A DNA stretch of 64,000 bases from Ensifer sp. LC11 (GTDB lineage: Bacteria; Pseudomonadota; Alphaproteobacteria; Rhizobiales; Rhizobiaceae). A program made the position numbers and the translations under genes. Where the stretch lies: assembly GCF_001695835.1 (NCBI RefSeq), contig NZ_MBSO01000012.1, forward strand, positions 186,001 through 250,000. The letters run 5' to 3'. Under the pieces are notes generated by a model. It ran no database searches and was not told where the DNA came from. It worked only from the letters and a program-made list of their open reading frames with translations. Shown here piece by piece: positions 9,038-17,086 of the stretch; within the stretch, counting starts at the first letter, position 1; every line of letters begins with the position of its first letter.

Positions 9038-9340
9038 ATGCAAAGATATATCTCGCTGATGCGACTGACCGCCAAGGGACTGGCCGAGCTCTCCGACAGC
9101 GGCGCCCGGCGCAAGGTGAGCGAGGACCGCGTCGCCGCGCTCGGCGGCCGCTCGGTCGCCTTCTACGCCACGCTCGGGACCTACGATTTCGTCCAGGTTT
9201 TCGAGATGCCGGACAATGCGTCGATGATGCAATACGTGCTGACGGCGCGGCGCGACGGCTTCGTGGATCCGCTCATCCTTCCTGCCTTCGACAGCCAGAC
9301 CTATGGCGACATCGTCGGCCGCGTTTCACCAGCGCATTGA
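9038..9340 (+). CDS. GYD domain protein
   Basis: Small cytoplasmic protein of 100 aa related to the GYD family: YISLMRLTAKGLAEL at the start, then GGRSVAFYATLGTYDFVQVFE, where the GTYD signature gives the name. ATG 9038 begins MQRYISL; an in-frame TTG at 9008 is less likely. It lies between the isochorismatase-type hydrolase and the binding protein, with about 60 bp before it and 11 bp after it, so it is probably in the same transcript. The molecular role of GYD proteins is unknown; the fold suggests a dimeric ferredoxin-like domain. Confidence 0.85.
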   Translation: MQRYISLMRLTAKGLAELSDSGARRKVSEDRVAALGGRSVAFYATLGTYDFVQVFEMPDNASMMQYVLTARRDGFVDPLILPAFDSQTYGDIVGRVSPAH

Positions 9341-9351
9341 GGGGAATGAAG

Positions 9352-10167
9352 ATGATCAGACTGGCATCCTGCGCAACCCTTCTTGCAACCACGCTGCTTT
9401 CGGCCGGTGTCGCGCAAGCGGAACCGCCTGCCTTTGCCGCCGACGGCGAGCTCGGCGTCTGCACCACGGCCGCCTTCCCGCCGCTGTCGTTCAAGGAACA
9501 CCCGGCCGATACGGCCCCGACCGGCATCGACATCGAGATCGCCGAGGCGCTGGCCGGCCTCTGGAACGCCAAGGTGAGCTACACCGTCACCGAATTCGCT
9601 GGCCTCTTGCCGACGCTCGGGGCAGGGCGCTGCGACGTCATCGTCAGCGGCATCTACATCAACGCCAAGCGGCGCGAGACCTATGATGGCGTGCCCTACA
9701 TGAAATCGGCGACCGCGATGGTGACCAAGGCGGGCAGCGACACGATCAAGGTGCCGGAGGACCTGAGCGGCAAGGTGATCGCGCTCGAAGCCGGCGCCTA
9801 CTACAAGGAGGAGCGGATCGGGCCGCTGAACGAGGCGCTTGCCGCCAAGGGCCTGCCGCCGGTCGAGGTGCAGGAATACCCGACCCAGCAGGCGGCCTAT
9901 CAGCAGGTGCTTGTCGGCCGCGTCGATGCGACGGTGACGGAAGAGGCCGAGGGCGCCTATCGCGCCTCCCGCTCCGAAGGCGCGCTTAAGCTTCCCTACA
10001 TCTGGACCTCGGATTTCAAGTACGGCATCTACAGCCGGCGCGACGGCGCCGATGCGGTGGCCGTCAAGGCGGGGCTCAAGACGCTGAAAGAAAAGGGCTT
10101 CTTCGGCGAGCTCGCCAAAAAGTACGGCCTCGATCCGTCGCTCTTCGACGTCGACTACGACTCCTAA
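9352..10167 (+). CDS. Amino-acid-type ABC transporter substrate-binding protein
   Basis: Periplasmic binding protein of about 271 aa in the family 3 (polar amino acid) group. A Sec signal peptide (residues 1-22, cut near AQA-EPP) is followed by GELGVCTTAAFPPLSF and PTGIDIEIAEALA, the usual ligand-domain start. ATG 9352 is preferred to ATG 9346 because the GAGGGG site (9339-9344) is then at normal spacing. The permease follows 22 bp downstream. The ligand is unknown; genomic context points to an amide- or carbamoyl-containing amino acid analogue. Confidence 0.9.
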   Translation: MIRLASCATLLATTLLSAGVAQAEPPAFAADGELGVCTTAAFPPLSFKEHPADTAPTGIDIEIAEALAGLWNAKVSYTVTEFAGLLPTLGAGRCDVIVSGIYINAKRRETYDGVPYMKSATAMVTKAGSDTIKVPEDLSGKVIALEAGAYYKEERIGPLNEALAAKGLPPVEVQEYPTQQAAYQQVLVGRVDATVTEEAEGAYRASRSEGALKLPYIWTSDFKYGIYSRRDGADAVAVKAGLKTLKEKGFFGELAKKYGLDPSLFDVDYDS

Positions 10168-10189
10168 ACCGCCGAGATAGGGGCAGGGC

Positions 10190-10864
10190 ATGAATTTCGA
10201 CACGACACTGTTTCTGGATGCCCTGACCATGCCCGTCATGCTGCAGGGGGCGGGCATCGCCATCCTGCTCTCGGTCCTGGTGCAGGCGGCATCGTTCCTG
10301 CTCTGCCTGCCGCTCGCCGTGGCGCTCAATTCGATGGCGAAGGTGCGGCGCACTGCGGCACAGCTCTATGTCTGGCTGTTCCGCTCGTCGCCCTTGATCC
10401 TCGTGCTTCTGATCGTCTGGAACGGCGCGCCGCAGCTCTTTCCGGGGCTGACGCGGGCGCCCTGGTACACGCCCTTCGTCGCCGCCTTCATCGCCTTCAC
10501 GCTGGTGACGGCCGCCTATATGGCCGAAGCGATGCGCGGGGCGCTTTCCGCGATCGGTCAGGGGCAGACGGATGCCGCCCGCGCGCTCGGGCTCAACCGC
10601 TGGCAGACCTTCTTTCTGGTGGTCCTGCCGCAGGCGCTGCGGATCGTCATGCCGGTGCTCGTCAACGAGTTCATCAACCTGATCAAGCTGACCTCGCTTG
10701 CCTATGTGATCTCGATGCGCGAGATCATGGCGGTCGTCAACGACGCGATCGCGTCGAGCTTCCGTTTCGTCGAGTGGTATTCGGCTGCACTGATCTATTA
10801 TCTCGCGATCGTCTCCATCCTGATGGTCCTGCAGCGGCTGATCCAGCGCCGCAGGCCTAAGTGA
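10190..10864 (+). CDS. Amino-acid-type ABC transporter permease
   Basis: Inner-membrane permease of 224 aa, HisM/GlnP family length, with about five transmembrane helices. The cytoplasmic EAA loop that contacts the ATPase is seen in EAMRGALSAIGQGQTDAARALGL. It belongs with the binding protein just upstream. No ATPase gene follows; the next gene is a convergent LysR that overlaps the permease end by 8 bp (10857-10864). The transporter must borrow an ATPase encoded elsewhere. Confidence 0.92.
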   Translation: MNFDTTLFLDALTMPVMLQGAGIAILLSVLVQAASFLLCLPLAVALNSMAKVRRTAAQLYVWLFRSSPLILVLLIVWNGAPQLFPGLTRAPWYTPFVAAFIAFTLVTAAYMAEAMRGALSAIGQGQTDAARALGLNRWQTFFLVVLPQALRIVMPVLVNEFINLIKLTSLAYVISMREIMAVVNDAIASSFRFVEWYSAALIYYLAIVSILMVLQRLIQRRRPK

Positions 10865-11732
10865 TTTCCGTTCCTGGGACCGGCAGGGTCGATAGCAGCG
10901 CGCCCATGGCGCCGATGATCTTGCGGTGCTGGTGGGCGTGGCGGGTGCGAAGGCTGGTCGCGGCATAGACGGTCTGCGGGATCACCGGCGCATCCTGAAC
11001 GCGAAACGCAAATCCATCAGCAGAAAGCCACTCGGCCGTTGCCGCCGTCACATAGGCCGCGCCACCAAGCGCTGCGAGCAGCCGGGTGATCGCCATGTTC
11101 TGCCCGGCCGAAAGCAGCGCCGCGGAGAGATGCGGCAAGGCCAGCCGGTGGGCGCGGTCGAAGGTCGGCGAGTAGCTTGACCGGATATAGCTTTCGGAGC
11201 GGACTTCGGCCAGTTCACGCGCTTGCGTACTGACCAGCACGTAATGCAGATCGCCGATCCGTTCATAGTAGAGGTCGGGCAGGTAGTGGGGCGTATAAAG
11301 GATCGCCAGGTCGAGGTCGCCGGCGCCGAGGTCGCGGTTCATCTGGTTGGAATAATCGGCCTCCATATAGACCTCGGTTGCGGGCAGGTCCTGCCTGATG
11401 GCGGCCATCCATTCACCGGCAAAAGCTTCGGCCAGATCATGCTGGATGCCAAGCCGCATGGAGCGTTCCAGTGCACCGGCACTGGTGACCGCGCGGGTCG
11501 CCTCATGCCATTGATTCTGCAAGGCTTTTGCGTAATCGAGGAAGCGCAGGCCAGCGGCCGTCGGCACCGTGCCGCCCTTGTTGCGGGTGAAGAGCTTGCG
11601 GTTGAACTGGGCTTCCAGCGCCTTTACCCGGTGCGACACGGTCGATTGGGTGATGTTCAGCCGCTCGGCGGTGCGGTTGAAGGAACGGCTCTCCATCAGG
11701 TCGAGGAAGGTTTCGATCAGCTCAACCTGCAT
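10857..11732 (-). CDS. LysR family transcriptional regulator
   Basis: LysR-type regulator of 291 aa. The N-terminal HTH reads LIETFLDLMESRSFNRTAER then LNITQSTVSHRVKALE; the effector-binding domain follows. It is divergent from the flavoprotein gene at 11856 with 123 bp between them containing a T-N11-A dyad (11766-11780). It is therefore the best candidate regulator of the dimethylglycine-dehydrogenase-like operon. The inducer is probably a methylated amine, by inference from its target genes. Confidence 0.9.
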   Translation of the reverse strand: MQVELIETFLDLMESRSFNRTAERLNITQSTVSHRVKALEAQFNRKLFTRNKGGTVPTAAGLRFLDYAKALQNQWHEATRAVTSAGALERSMRLGIQHDLAEAFAGEWMAAIRQDLPATEVYMEADYSNQMNRDLGAGDLDLAILYTPHYLPDLYYERIGDLHYVLVSTQARELAEVRSESYIRSSYSPTFDRAHRLALPHLSAALLSAGQNMAITRLLAALGGAAYVTAATAEWLSADGFAFRVQDAPVIPQTVYAATSLRTRHAHQHRKIIGAMGALLSTLPVPGTEIT

Positions 11733-11765
11733 GCCATAAGCTCCTGTTGCGGTCGCTCCAATCTA

Positions 11766-11780
11766 ATCGAATTCATCGAT
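11766..11780. promoter_or_regulatory. LysR-type T-N11-A dyad
   Basis: ATCGA (11766-11770) and TCGAT (11776-11780) form a dyad around ATTCA, with T at 11767 and A at 11779 giving the LysR T-N11-A pattern. It lies between the divergent lysR (start 11732) and flavoprotein (start 11856) genes. Confidence 0.5.
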
Positions 11781-11855
11781 CAATAAAGCCTGTTTCCTTC
11801 GCTTGATGGCGCCTCGCTTCACCGGCAAGAATTCCGCCAAACGAGGGAACAGTTG

Positions 11856-14303
11856 ATGTCGAAATTGCCGTCTCACGCACGGGTCGTGATCATCGGTGGG
11901 GGAGCGATCGGCGCCTCCTCGCTCTACCATCTCGCCAGGGCCGGCTGGACCGATTGCGTGCTTCTGGAAAAGAACGAGCTGACGGCGGGCTCGACCTGGC
12001 ATGCGGCCGGCAATGTGCCGACATTTTCGTCTTCCTGGTCGATCATGAACATGCAGCGCTATTCGGCGTCGCTCTACCGCGACCTCGGCGCGCTGGTCGA
12101 CTACCCGATGAACTATCACGTCACCGGCTCGATCCGGCTCGGCCATTCCAAGGAAAGGCTGCAGGAGTTCAAGCGCGTCGTCGGCATGGGGCGCTATCAG
12201 GGCATGGACCTTGATATCCTCTCGCCCGACGAGATGCGCGCCCGCTACCCCTTCCTCGAAACCCACGAGCTGACCGGCGCGCTCTACGACCCCTATGACG
12301 GCGACATCGACCCGGCGCAGCTGACGCAGGCGCTTGCCAAGGGCGCGCGCGACATGGGTGCCAAGATCATCCGCTTCTGTCCGGTCACGGCGGCCCGCCG
12401 TGAAAACGACGAATGGGTGATCTCGACGCCGCAGGGCGAGATCCGCTGCGAATATGTCGTCAACGCTGCCGGCTACTATGCCCGCGAGGTCGGCAAGATG
12501 TTCGGCCGCGACGTGCCGATGATGGTGATGAGCCATCAGTACATCCTGTTCGACGAGATCCCGGAGCTTGCCGCCTGGTCGAAGGAGGCCGGCCACAAGC
12601 TGCCGCTGCTTCGCGACGTCGACAGTTCCTACTATCTCCGCCAGGAGAAGAACGGCATGAACCTTGGCCCCTACGAGCGTAACTGCAGGGCCCATTGGGT
12701 CACGTCTGACGATCCGATGCCGGAGGACTTCTCCTTCCAGCTCTTCCCCGACGATCTCGACCGGCTGGAATGGTATCTGAACGATGCCGTCGAGCGCGTG
12801 CCGATCCTCGGAACCGCCGGGCTGTCGCGGATCATCAACGGCCCGATCCCCTATGCGCCCGACGGCAACCCGCTGATCGGCCCGATGCCGGGCGTGCCCA
12901 ACGCGTTTGAGGCCTGCGTCTTCACCTTCGGCATCTGCCAGGCCGGCGGCGCCGGCAAGGTGCTGGCCGAATGGATCACCGAGGGCCAGACCGAATGGGA
13001 CATGTGGTCCTGCGACCCGCGCCGCTACACCGATTATACCGACCAGGACTATTGCATCGCCAAGGGCATGGAGATCTACGGCCACGAATATGCGATGCAT
13101 TTTCCCAAGCATTACTGGCCGGCAGGGCGGGACAAGAAGCTGTCGCCGATCCATGACCGCATCGCCGCCCTCGGCGCGCAGTTCAAGCCCTATAACGGCT
13201 GGGAGCGGGCGATGTGGTACGCCAAGCCGGGCGACGATACATCCGAGGAGGCAACGCAGACCTGGGGCCGCGAGGGGCCGTGGGCGAAGCGTATCGAGGA
13301 GGAGTGCCTGGCCGTGCGCGATGCCGCCGGCATCCTCGACCTGCCGGGCTTCTCACGCTTCCGGGTGAAGGGCGAGGGGGCAACCGCGTGGCTCTCCGGC
13401 CTGATCACAGGCCGCGTGCCGAAGCCGGGCCGCATCGGCCTTGCCTATTTCGCCGACGACAAGGGCCGCATCGTCACCGAAATGTCGGTCATGATGCTCG
13501 ACGAGGACTTTTTCTTCCTGATCACAGCGGCAACGGCGCAGTGGCACGATTTCGAATGGCTGACGAAGCACCGTCCCGCCAATGCGGCGTTCACCATCGA
13601 CGACGTGACGAAATCCTTCTCCTGCCAGATCCTCACCGGGCCGAAGTCGCGCGCCATCCTCGCCGAGGTCAGCGACGCCGATCTCACCAAGGGTTGGCTC
13701 ACGCATCAGACGGCTGAGATCGCCGGACGCTATTGCCAGCTCGTGCGCGTCTCCTTCGCCGGCGAACTCGGCTGGGAGGTCCACACCAAGGTTGAGGACA
13801 CGGCTGCCATCTTCGACGCCGTCTGGGCGGCCGGTCAGAAGCACGGCCTCAAACCCTTCGGTATGGAAGCGCTCGACAGCCTGCGGATCGAGAAGGGCTA
13901 TCGCGCCTGGAAGGGCGATCTTTCGACCGACTACACCATCCTGCAGGGCGGGCTCGAACGCTTCGTCGACTGGGGCAAGCCCGGCTTCAAGGGCAAGGCG
14001 GCGCTGGAGCGCGAAAAGCAGCAGGGCGTTTCCAAGCGCTTCGTGACGCTGACGGTCGCCGCCGACGGCTGCGACGCGCCCTATATGTCGACGCTCTGGT
14101 CGGGCGGGCAGGTGGTTGGTGAAACGACCTCGGGCAACTGGGGCCACCGCGTCGGCAAGTCGATTGCGCTCGGCATGCTCAGGGCCGACCTTGCCGTGCC
14201 CGGCAAGGAGATCGAGGTCGAGATCTTCGGCGACCGCGTCAAGGCGACGGTCGAGGCGGACCAGCCGCTCTGGGATCCCTCCAATGAAAGACTGCGCGCA
14301 TGA
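11856..14303 (+). CDS. Dimethylglycine/sarcosine dehydrogenase-like flavoprotein (first of tandem pair)
   Basis: Protein of 815 aa with an N-terminal FAD-dependent DAO domain (GGGAIGASS at 14-22; residues up to about 400) and a C-terminal GcvT-like folate-binding domain pair. Family members oxidatively demethylate N-methylated glycines and pass the one-carbon unit to tetrahydrofolate. The covalent-FAD site of dimethylglycine dehydrogenases, TWHAAG, is intact with H49. ATG 11856 follows GAGGGA; a TTG at 11853 is unlikely. Its stop overlaps the ATG of the next paralogue (ATGA), so the two are translationally coupled. The substrate is probably dimethylglycine, sarcosine or another N-methyl amino acid. 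Confidence 0.92.
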   Translation: MSKLPSHARVVIIGGGAIGASSLYHLARAGWTDCVLLEKNELTAGSTWHAAGNVPTFSSSWSIMNMQRYSASLYRDLGALVDYPMNYHVTGSIRLGHSKERLQEFKRVVGMGRYQGMDLDILSPDEMRARYPFLETHELTGALYDPYDGDIDPAQLTQALAKGARDMGAKIIRFCPVTAARRENDEWVISTPQGEIRCEYVVNAAGYYAREVGKMFGRDVPMMVMSHQYILFDEIPELAAWSKEAGHKLPLLRDVDSSYYLRQEKNGMNLGPYERNCRAHWVTSDDPMPEDFSFQLFPDDLDRLEWYLNDAVERVPILGTAGLSRIINGPIPYAPDGNPLIGPMPGVPNAFEACVFTFGICQAGGAGKVLAEWITEGQTEWDMWSCDPRRYTDYTDQDYCIAKGMEIYGHEYAMHFPKHYWPAGRDKKLSPIHDRIAALGAQFKPYNGWERAMWYAKPGDDTSEEATQTWGREGPWAKRIEEECLAVRDAAGILDLPGFSRFRVKGEGATAWLSGLITGRVPKPGRIGLAYFADDKGRIVTEMSVMMLDEDFFFLITAATAQWHDFEWLTKHRPANAAFTIDDVTKSFSCQILTGPKSRAILAEVSDADLTKGWLTHQTAEIAGRYCQLVRVSFAGELGWEVHTKVEDTAAIFDAVWAAGQKHGLKPFGMEALDSLRIEKGYRAWKGDLSTDYTILQGGLERFVDWGKPGFKGKAALEREKQQGVSKRFVTLTVAADGCDAPYMSTLWSGGQVVGETTSGNWGHRVGKSIALGMLRADLAVPGKEIEVEIFGDRVKATVEADQPLWDPSNERLRA

Positions 14304-16747
14304 CGAAGCCCATTCCCTCGAAAGCCCGTGCGGTCATCATCGGCGGCGGCGTGTCCGGCTGCTCGGTCGCCTATCATCTCGCCAAGCTCGGCTGGACCGA
14401 TGTGGTGCTGCTCGAGCGCAAGCAGCTGACCTCGGGTACCACCTGGAATGCGGCCGGGCTCATCGGCCAGTTGCGCGCTTCGCAGAACATGACGCGGCTC
14501 GCGAAATACTCCGCCGACCTCTACGTCAAGCTCGAAGCCGAGACCGGCATTTCCACCGGCATGCGCCAGAACGGCTCGATCACGGTCGCGCTGACGGAGG
14601 AGCGCAAGGAGGAAATCTATCGCCAGGCGTCGCTGGCGCGTGCCTTCAATGTCGACGTGCGCGAGATCACGCCTGATGAAGTGAAGGCGATGTATCCGCA
14701 CCTCAACACTTCTGATGTGAAGGCGGCGGTGCATCTGCCGCTCGACGGCCAGTGCGACCCGGCCAACATCGCCATGGCGCTTGCCAAGGGCGCGCGCCAG
14801 AACGGCGCCACGATCATCGAGGGCGTCAAGGTGACGTCGGTTCTGAAGAAGGACGGCCGGGTGACGGGCGTCACCTGCGAGCAGAACGGCGAGACCCATA
14901 CGATCGAGACCGACCATGTCGTCAACTGCGCCGGCATGTGGGGCAGGGAGTTCGCGCGGCAATCGGGCGTCACCGTACCGCTGCATGCCTGCGAGCATTT
15001 CTACATCGTCACCGAGGCGATCCCGGAGCTCAAGCGCCTGCCGGTGCTGCGCGTGCCGGATGAATGCACCTATTACAAGGAGGATGCCGGCAAGATGCTG
15101 ATCGGCGCCTTCGAATTGAAGGCCAAACCCTGGGGCATGGACGGCATCCGCGAGGATTTCTGCTTCGACCAGCTGCCCGACGATTTCGATCATTTCGCGC
15201 CGATCCTGGAGATGGCGGTCAACCGCATGCCGATGCTGGAGACCGCCGGCATCCACACCTTCTTCAACGGCCCGGAAAGCTTCACGCCCGACGACCGCTA
15301 CTATCTCGGTGAAGCGCCCGAGGTGAAGGGCTACTGGGTCGCGGCCGGTTACAACTCGATCGGCATCGTTTCCTCCGGCGGCGCCGGCATGGCGCTGGCT
15401 CAGTGGATGAACGACGGCGAGCCGCCCTTCGATCTCTGGGAAGTGGATATCCGCCGGGCGCAACCGTTCCAGAAGAACCGCGCCTACCTTAAGGATCGTG
15501 TCTCGGAAACACTCGGCCTGCTCTATGCCGACCACTTTCCCTATCGCCAGATGGCGACGGCGCGCGGCGTGCGCCGTTCGCCGCTGCACGAGCACCTGAA
15601 GGCCCGCGGCGCCGTCTTCGGCGAGGTCGCCGGCTGGGAACGAGCCAACTGGTTTGCGAGGGACGGCCAGGAGCGCGAGTACCGCTATTCCTGGAAACGG
15701 CAGAACTGGTTCGAGAACCAGAGGGACGAGCACCTGGCGGTCAGGAATGGCGTCGGCCTGTTCGACATGACCTCCTTCGGTAAGATCCGGGTGGAGGGGC
15801 GCGATGCGCTTTCCTTCCTGCAAAGGCTCTGCGCCAACGACATGAACGTCGAGCCCGGTCGCATCGTCTATACCCAGATGCTGAACGCCCGCGGCGGCAT
15901 AGAGAGCGACCTGACGGTGACGCGGCTTTCGGAGACCGCGTTTCTGCTGGTCGTGCCCGGCGCTACCTTGCAACGCGACCTTGCCTGGTTGCGCAAGCAT
16001 CTCGCCGACGAATTCGTCGTCATCACCGATGTCGGTGCCGGCGAAAGCGTGCTCTGCGTCATGGGACCGAAGGCACGGGACCTCATGCAGAAGGTCAGCC
16101 CCAACGATTTCTCGAATACCGCCCATCCCTTCGGCACGGCGCGCGAGATCGAGGTCGGCATGGGCCTCGCCCGTGCCCACCGGGTCACCTATGTCGGCGA
16201 GCTCGGCTGGGAGCTCTATGTCCCGACCGATCAGGCGGCACATGTCTTCGAGGCGCTGGAAGAGGCGGGCGAGGGGCTAGGCTTGAAGCTCTGCGGCATC
16301 CATACGCTCGACAGCTGCCGCATCGAAAAGGCGTTCCGCCATTTCGGCCACGACATCACCGACGAGGATCACGTGCTGGAAGCCGGGCTCGGCTTTGCGG
16401 TAAAGCCCGACAAGGGCGATTTCATCGGCCGCGAGGCGGTGCTCGCCAAGCACAATCGCGGGCTCTCGCGCCGGCTGGTGCAGTTCCGGCTCTCAGATCC
16501 CGAGCCGCTGCTTTTTCACAACGAGGCGATCGTCCGCGACGGCAAGATCGTCGGCACGATCACATCGGGCAATTACGGCCACCACCTCGGCGGCGCCATC
16601 GGCCTCGGCTACGTGCCGTCGGAAGGCGAGAGCGACAAGGACGTGCTTGGCTCGCGCTTCGAGATCGAGATCGCCGGAACGCGGGTGAGAGCCGAGGCTT
16701 CCTTGAAGCCGATGTACGATCCGCGAGCCGAGCGGGTGCGGATGTAG
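14300..16747 (+). CDS. Dimethylglycine/sarcosine dehydrogenase-like flavoprotein (second of tandem pair)
   Basis: Protein of 815 aa, same domain order as its upstream partner: DAO flavin domain (GGGVSGCS near residue 16), then GcvT-type aminomethyl/folate domain (SFGKIRVEGRDAL, IEKAFRHFGHDITDEDH). It overlaps the preceding stop by 4 bp. The site that carries the flavin-linking histidine in the first protein reads TWNAAG here, with N50 instead of histidine, so FAD is probably bound non-covalently. The two genes likely act on successive or different N-methyl substrates; a two-subunit enzyme is also possible. Confidence 0.92.
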   Translation: MTKPIPSKARAVIIGGGVSGCSVAYHLAKLGWTDVVLLERKQLTSGTTWNAAGLIGQLRASQNMTRLAKYSADLYVKLEAETGISTGMRQNGSITVALTEERKEEIYRQASLARAFNVDVREITPDEVKAMYPHLNTSDVKAAVHLPLDGQCDPANIAMALAKGARQNGATIIEGVKVTSVLKKDGRVTGVTCEQNGETHTIETDHVVNCAGMWGREFARQSGVTVPLHACEHFYIVTEAIPELKRLPVLRVPDECTYYKEDAGKMLIGAFELKAKPWGMDGIREDFCFDQLPDDFDHFAPILEMAVNRMPMLETAGIHTFFNGPESFTPDDRYYLGEAPEVKGYWVAAGYNSIGIVSSGGAGMALAQWMNDGEPPFDLWEVDIRRAQPFQKNRAYLKDRVSETLGLLYADHFPYRQMATARGVRRSPLHEHLKARGAVFGEVAGWERANWFARDGQEREYRYSWKRQNWFENQRDEHLAVRNGVGLFDMTSFGKIRVEGRDALSFLQRLCANDMNVEPGRIVYTQMLNARGGIESDLTVTRLSETAFLLVVPGATLQRDLAWLRKHLADEFVVITDVGAGESVLCVMGPKARDLMQKVSPNDFSNTAHPFGTAREIEVGMGLARAHRVTYVGELGWELYVPTDQAAHVFEALEEAGEGLGLKLCGIHTLDSCRIEKAFRHFGHDITDEDHVLEAGLGFAVKPDKGDFIGREAVLAKHNRGLSRRLVQFRLSDPEPLLFHNEAIVRDGKIVGTITSGNYGHHLGGAIGLGYVPSEGESDKDVLGSRFEIEIAGTRVRAEASLKPMYDPRAERVRM

Positions 16748-16794
16748 GTGTTCGGCAGCGTCGGGCATCGGGTTCGGTGTTCGAGTTGTGAACT

Positions 16795-16842
16795 GCCCCT
16801 CATCCGCCTGCCGGCACCTTCTCCCCGCAGGCGGGGAGAAGG
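16795..16842. repeat. Hairpin repeat, copy a
   Basis: It begins GCCCCTCATCCGCCTGCCGG and ends in a perfect 12 bp stem: CCTTCTCCCCGC pairs with GCGGGGAGAAGG around an AG loop (16817-16842). The same head and stem occur in inverted form at 16987-17036, and relatives occur at 18876, 19013, 29546 and 29630. It resembles the mosaic intergenic elements of rhizobia. Confidence 0.75.
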
Positions 16843-16986
16843 GACACGCGGCGCCGGGCTCGTTCCCCCATTTGCTGGCGGGCAGAGAGGCCGGGTGAAT
16901 GGCAGGCGACAGACGATGCGGCGCCGGAAGACCGATACCTCTCTCTGATGAACGGTGGAGAGAGGAACGAGCGGAAGCAGCAAGTC

Positions 16987-17036
16987 CCTTCTCCCCGTCA
17001 AAACGGGGAGAAGGTGCCGGCAGGCGGATGAGGGGC
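16987..17036. repeat. Hairpin repeat, copy b (inverted to copy a)
   Basis: Stem CCTTCTCCCCGT / ACGGGGAGAAGG with a CAAA loop (16987-17014), followed by the tail TGCCGGCAGGCGGATGAGGG, which is the reverse complement of the head of copy a. The pair brackets about 145 bp of unique DNA. Confidence 0.75.
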
Positions 17037-17086
17037 ATCGCCCCCACCGCACGGATGAGGGGCACCTGCCCCATTGGGAGATGATG

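Larger units (their letters stand above)
16748..17086. other. Intergenic region bearing two inverted hairpin repeats
   Basis: No gene is seen in these 339 bp. The space holds two oppositely oriented copies of a rhizobial-type hairpin repeat (16795-16842 and 16987-17036). The second lies just before the MttB-family start. Any promoter for that gene would lie between or within the repeats. Confidence 0.6.

Noticed and set aside
14081-16243. 720-codon minus-strand open frame opposite the second flavoprotein
   Set aside because: Antisense shadow of a conserved gene; no ribosome site or known domain.
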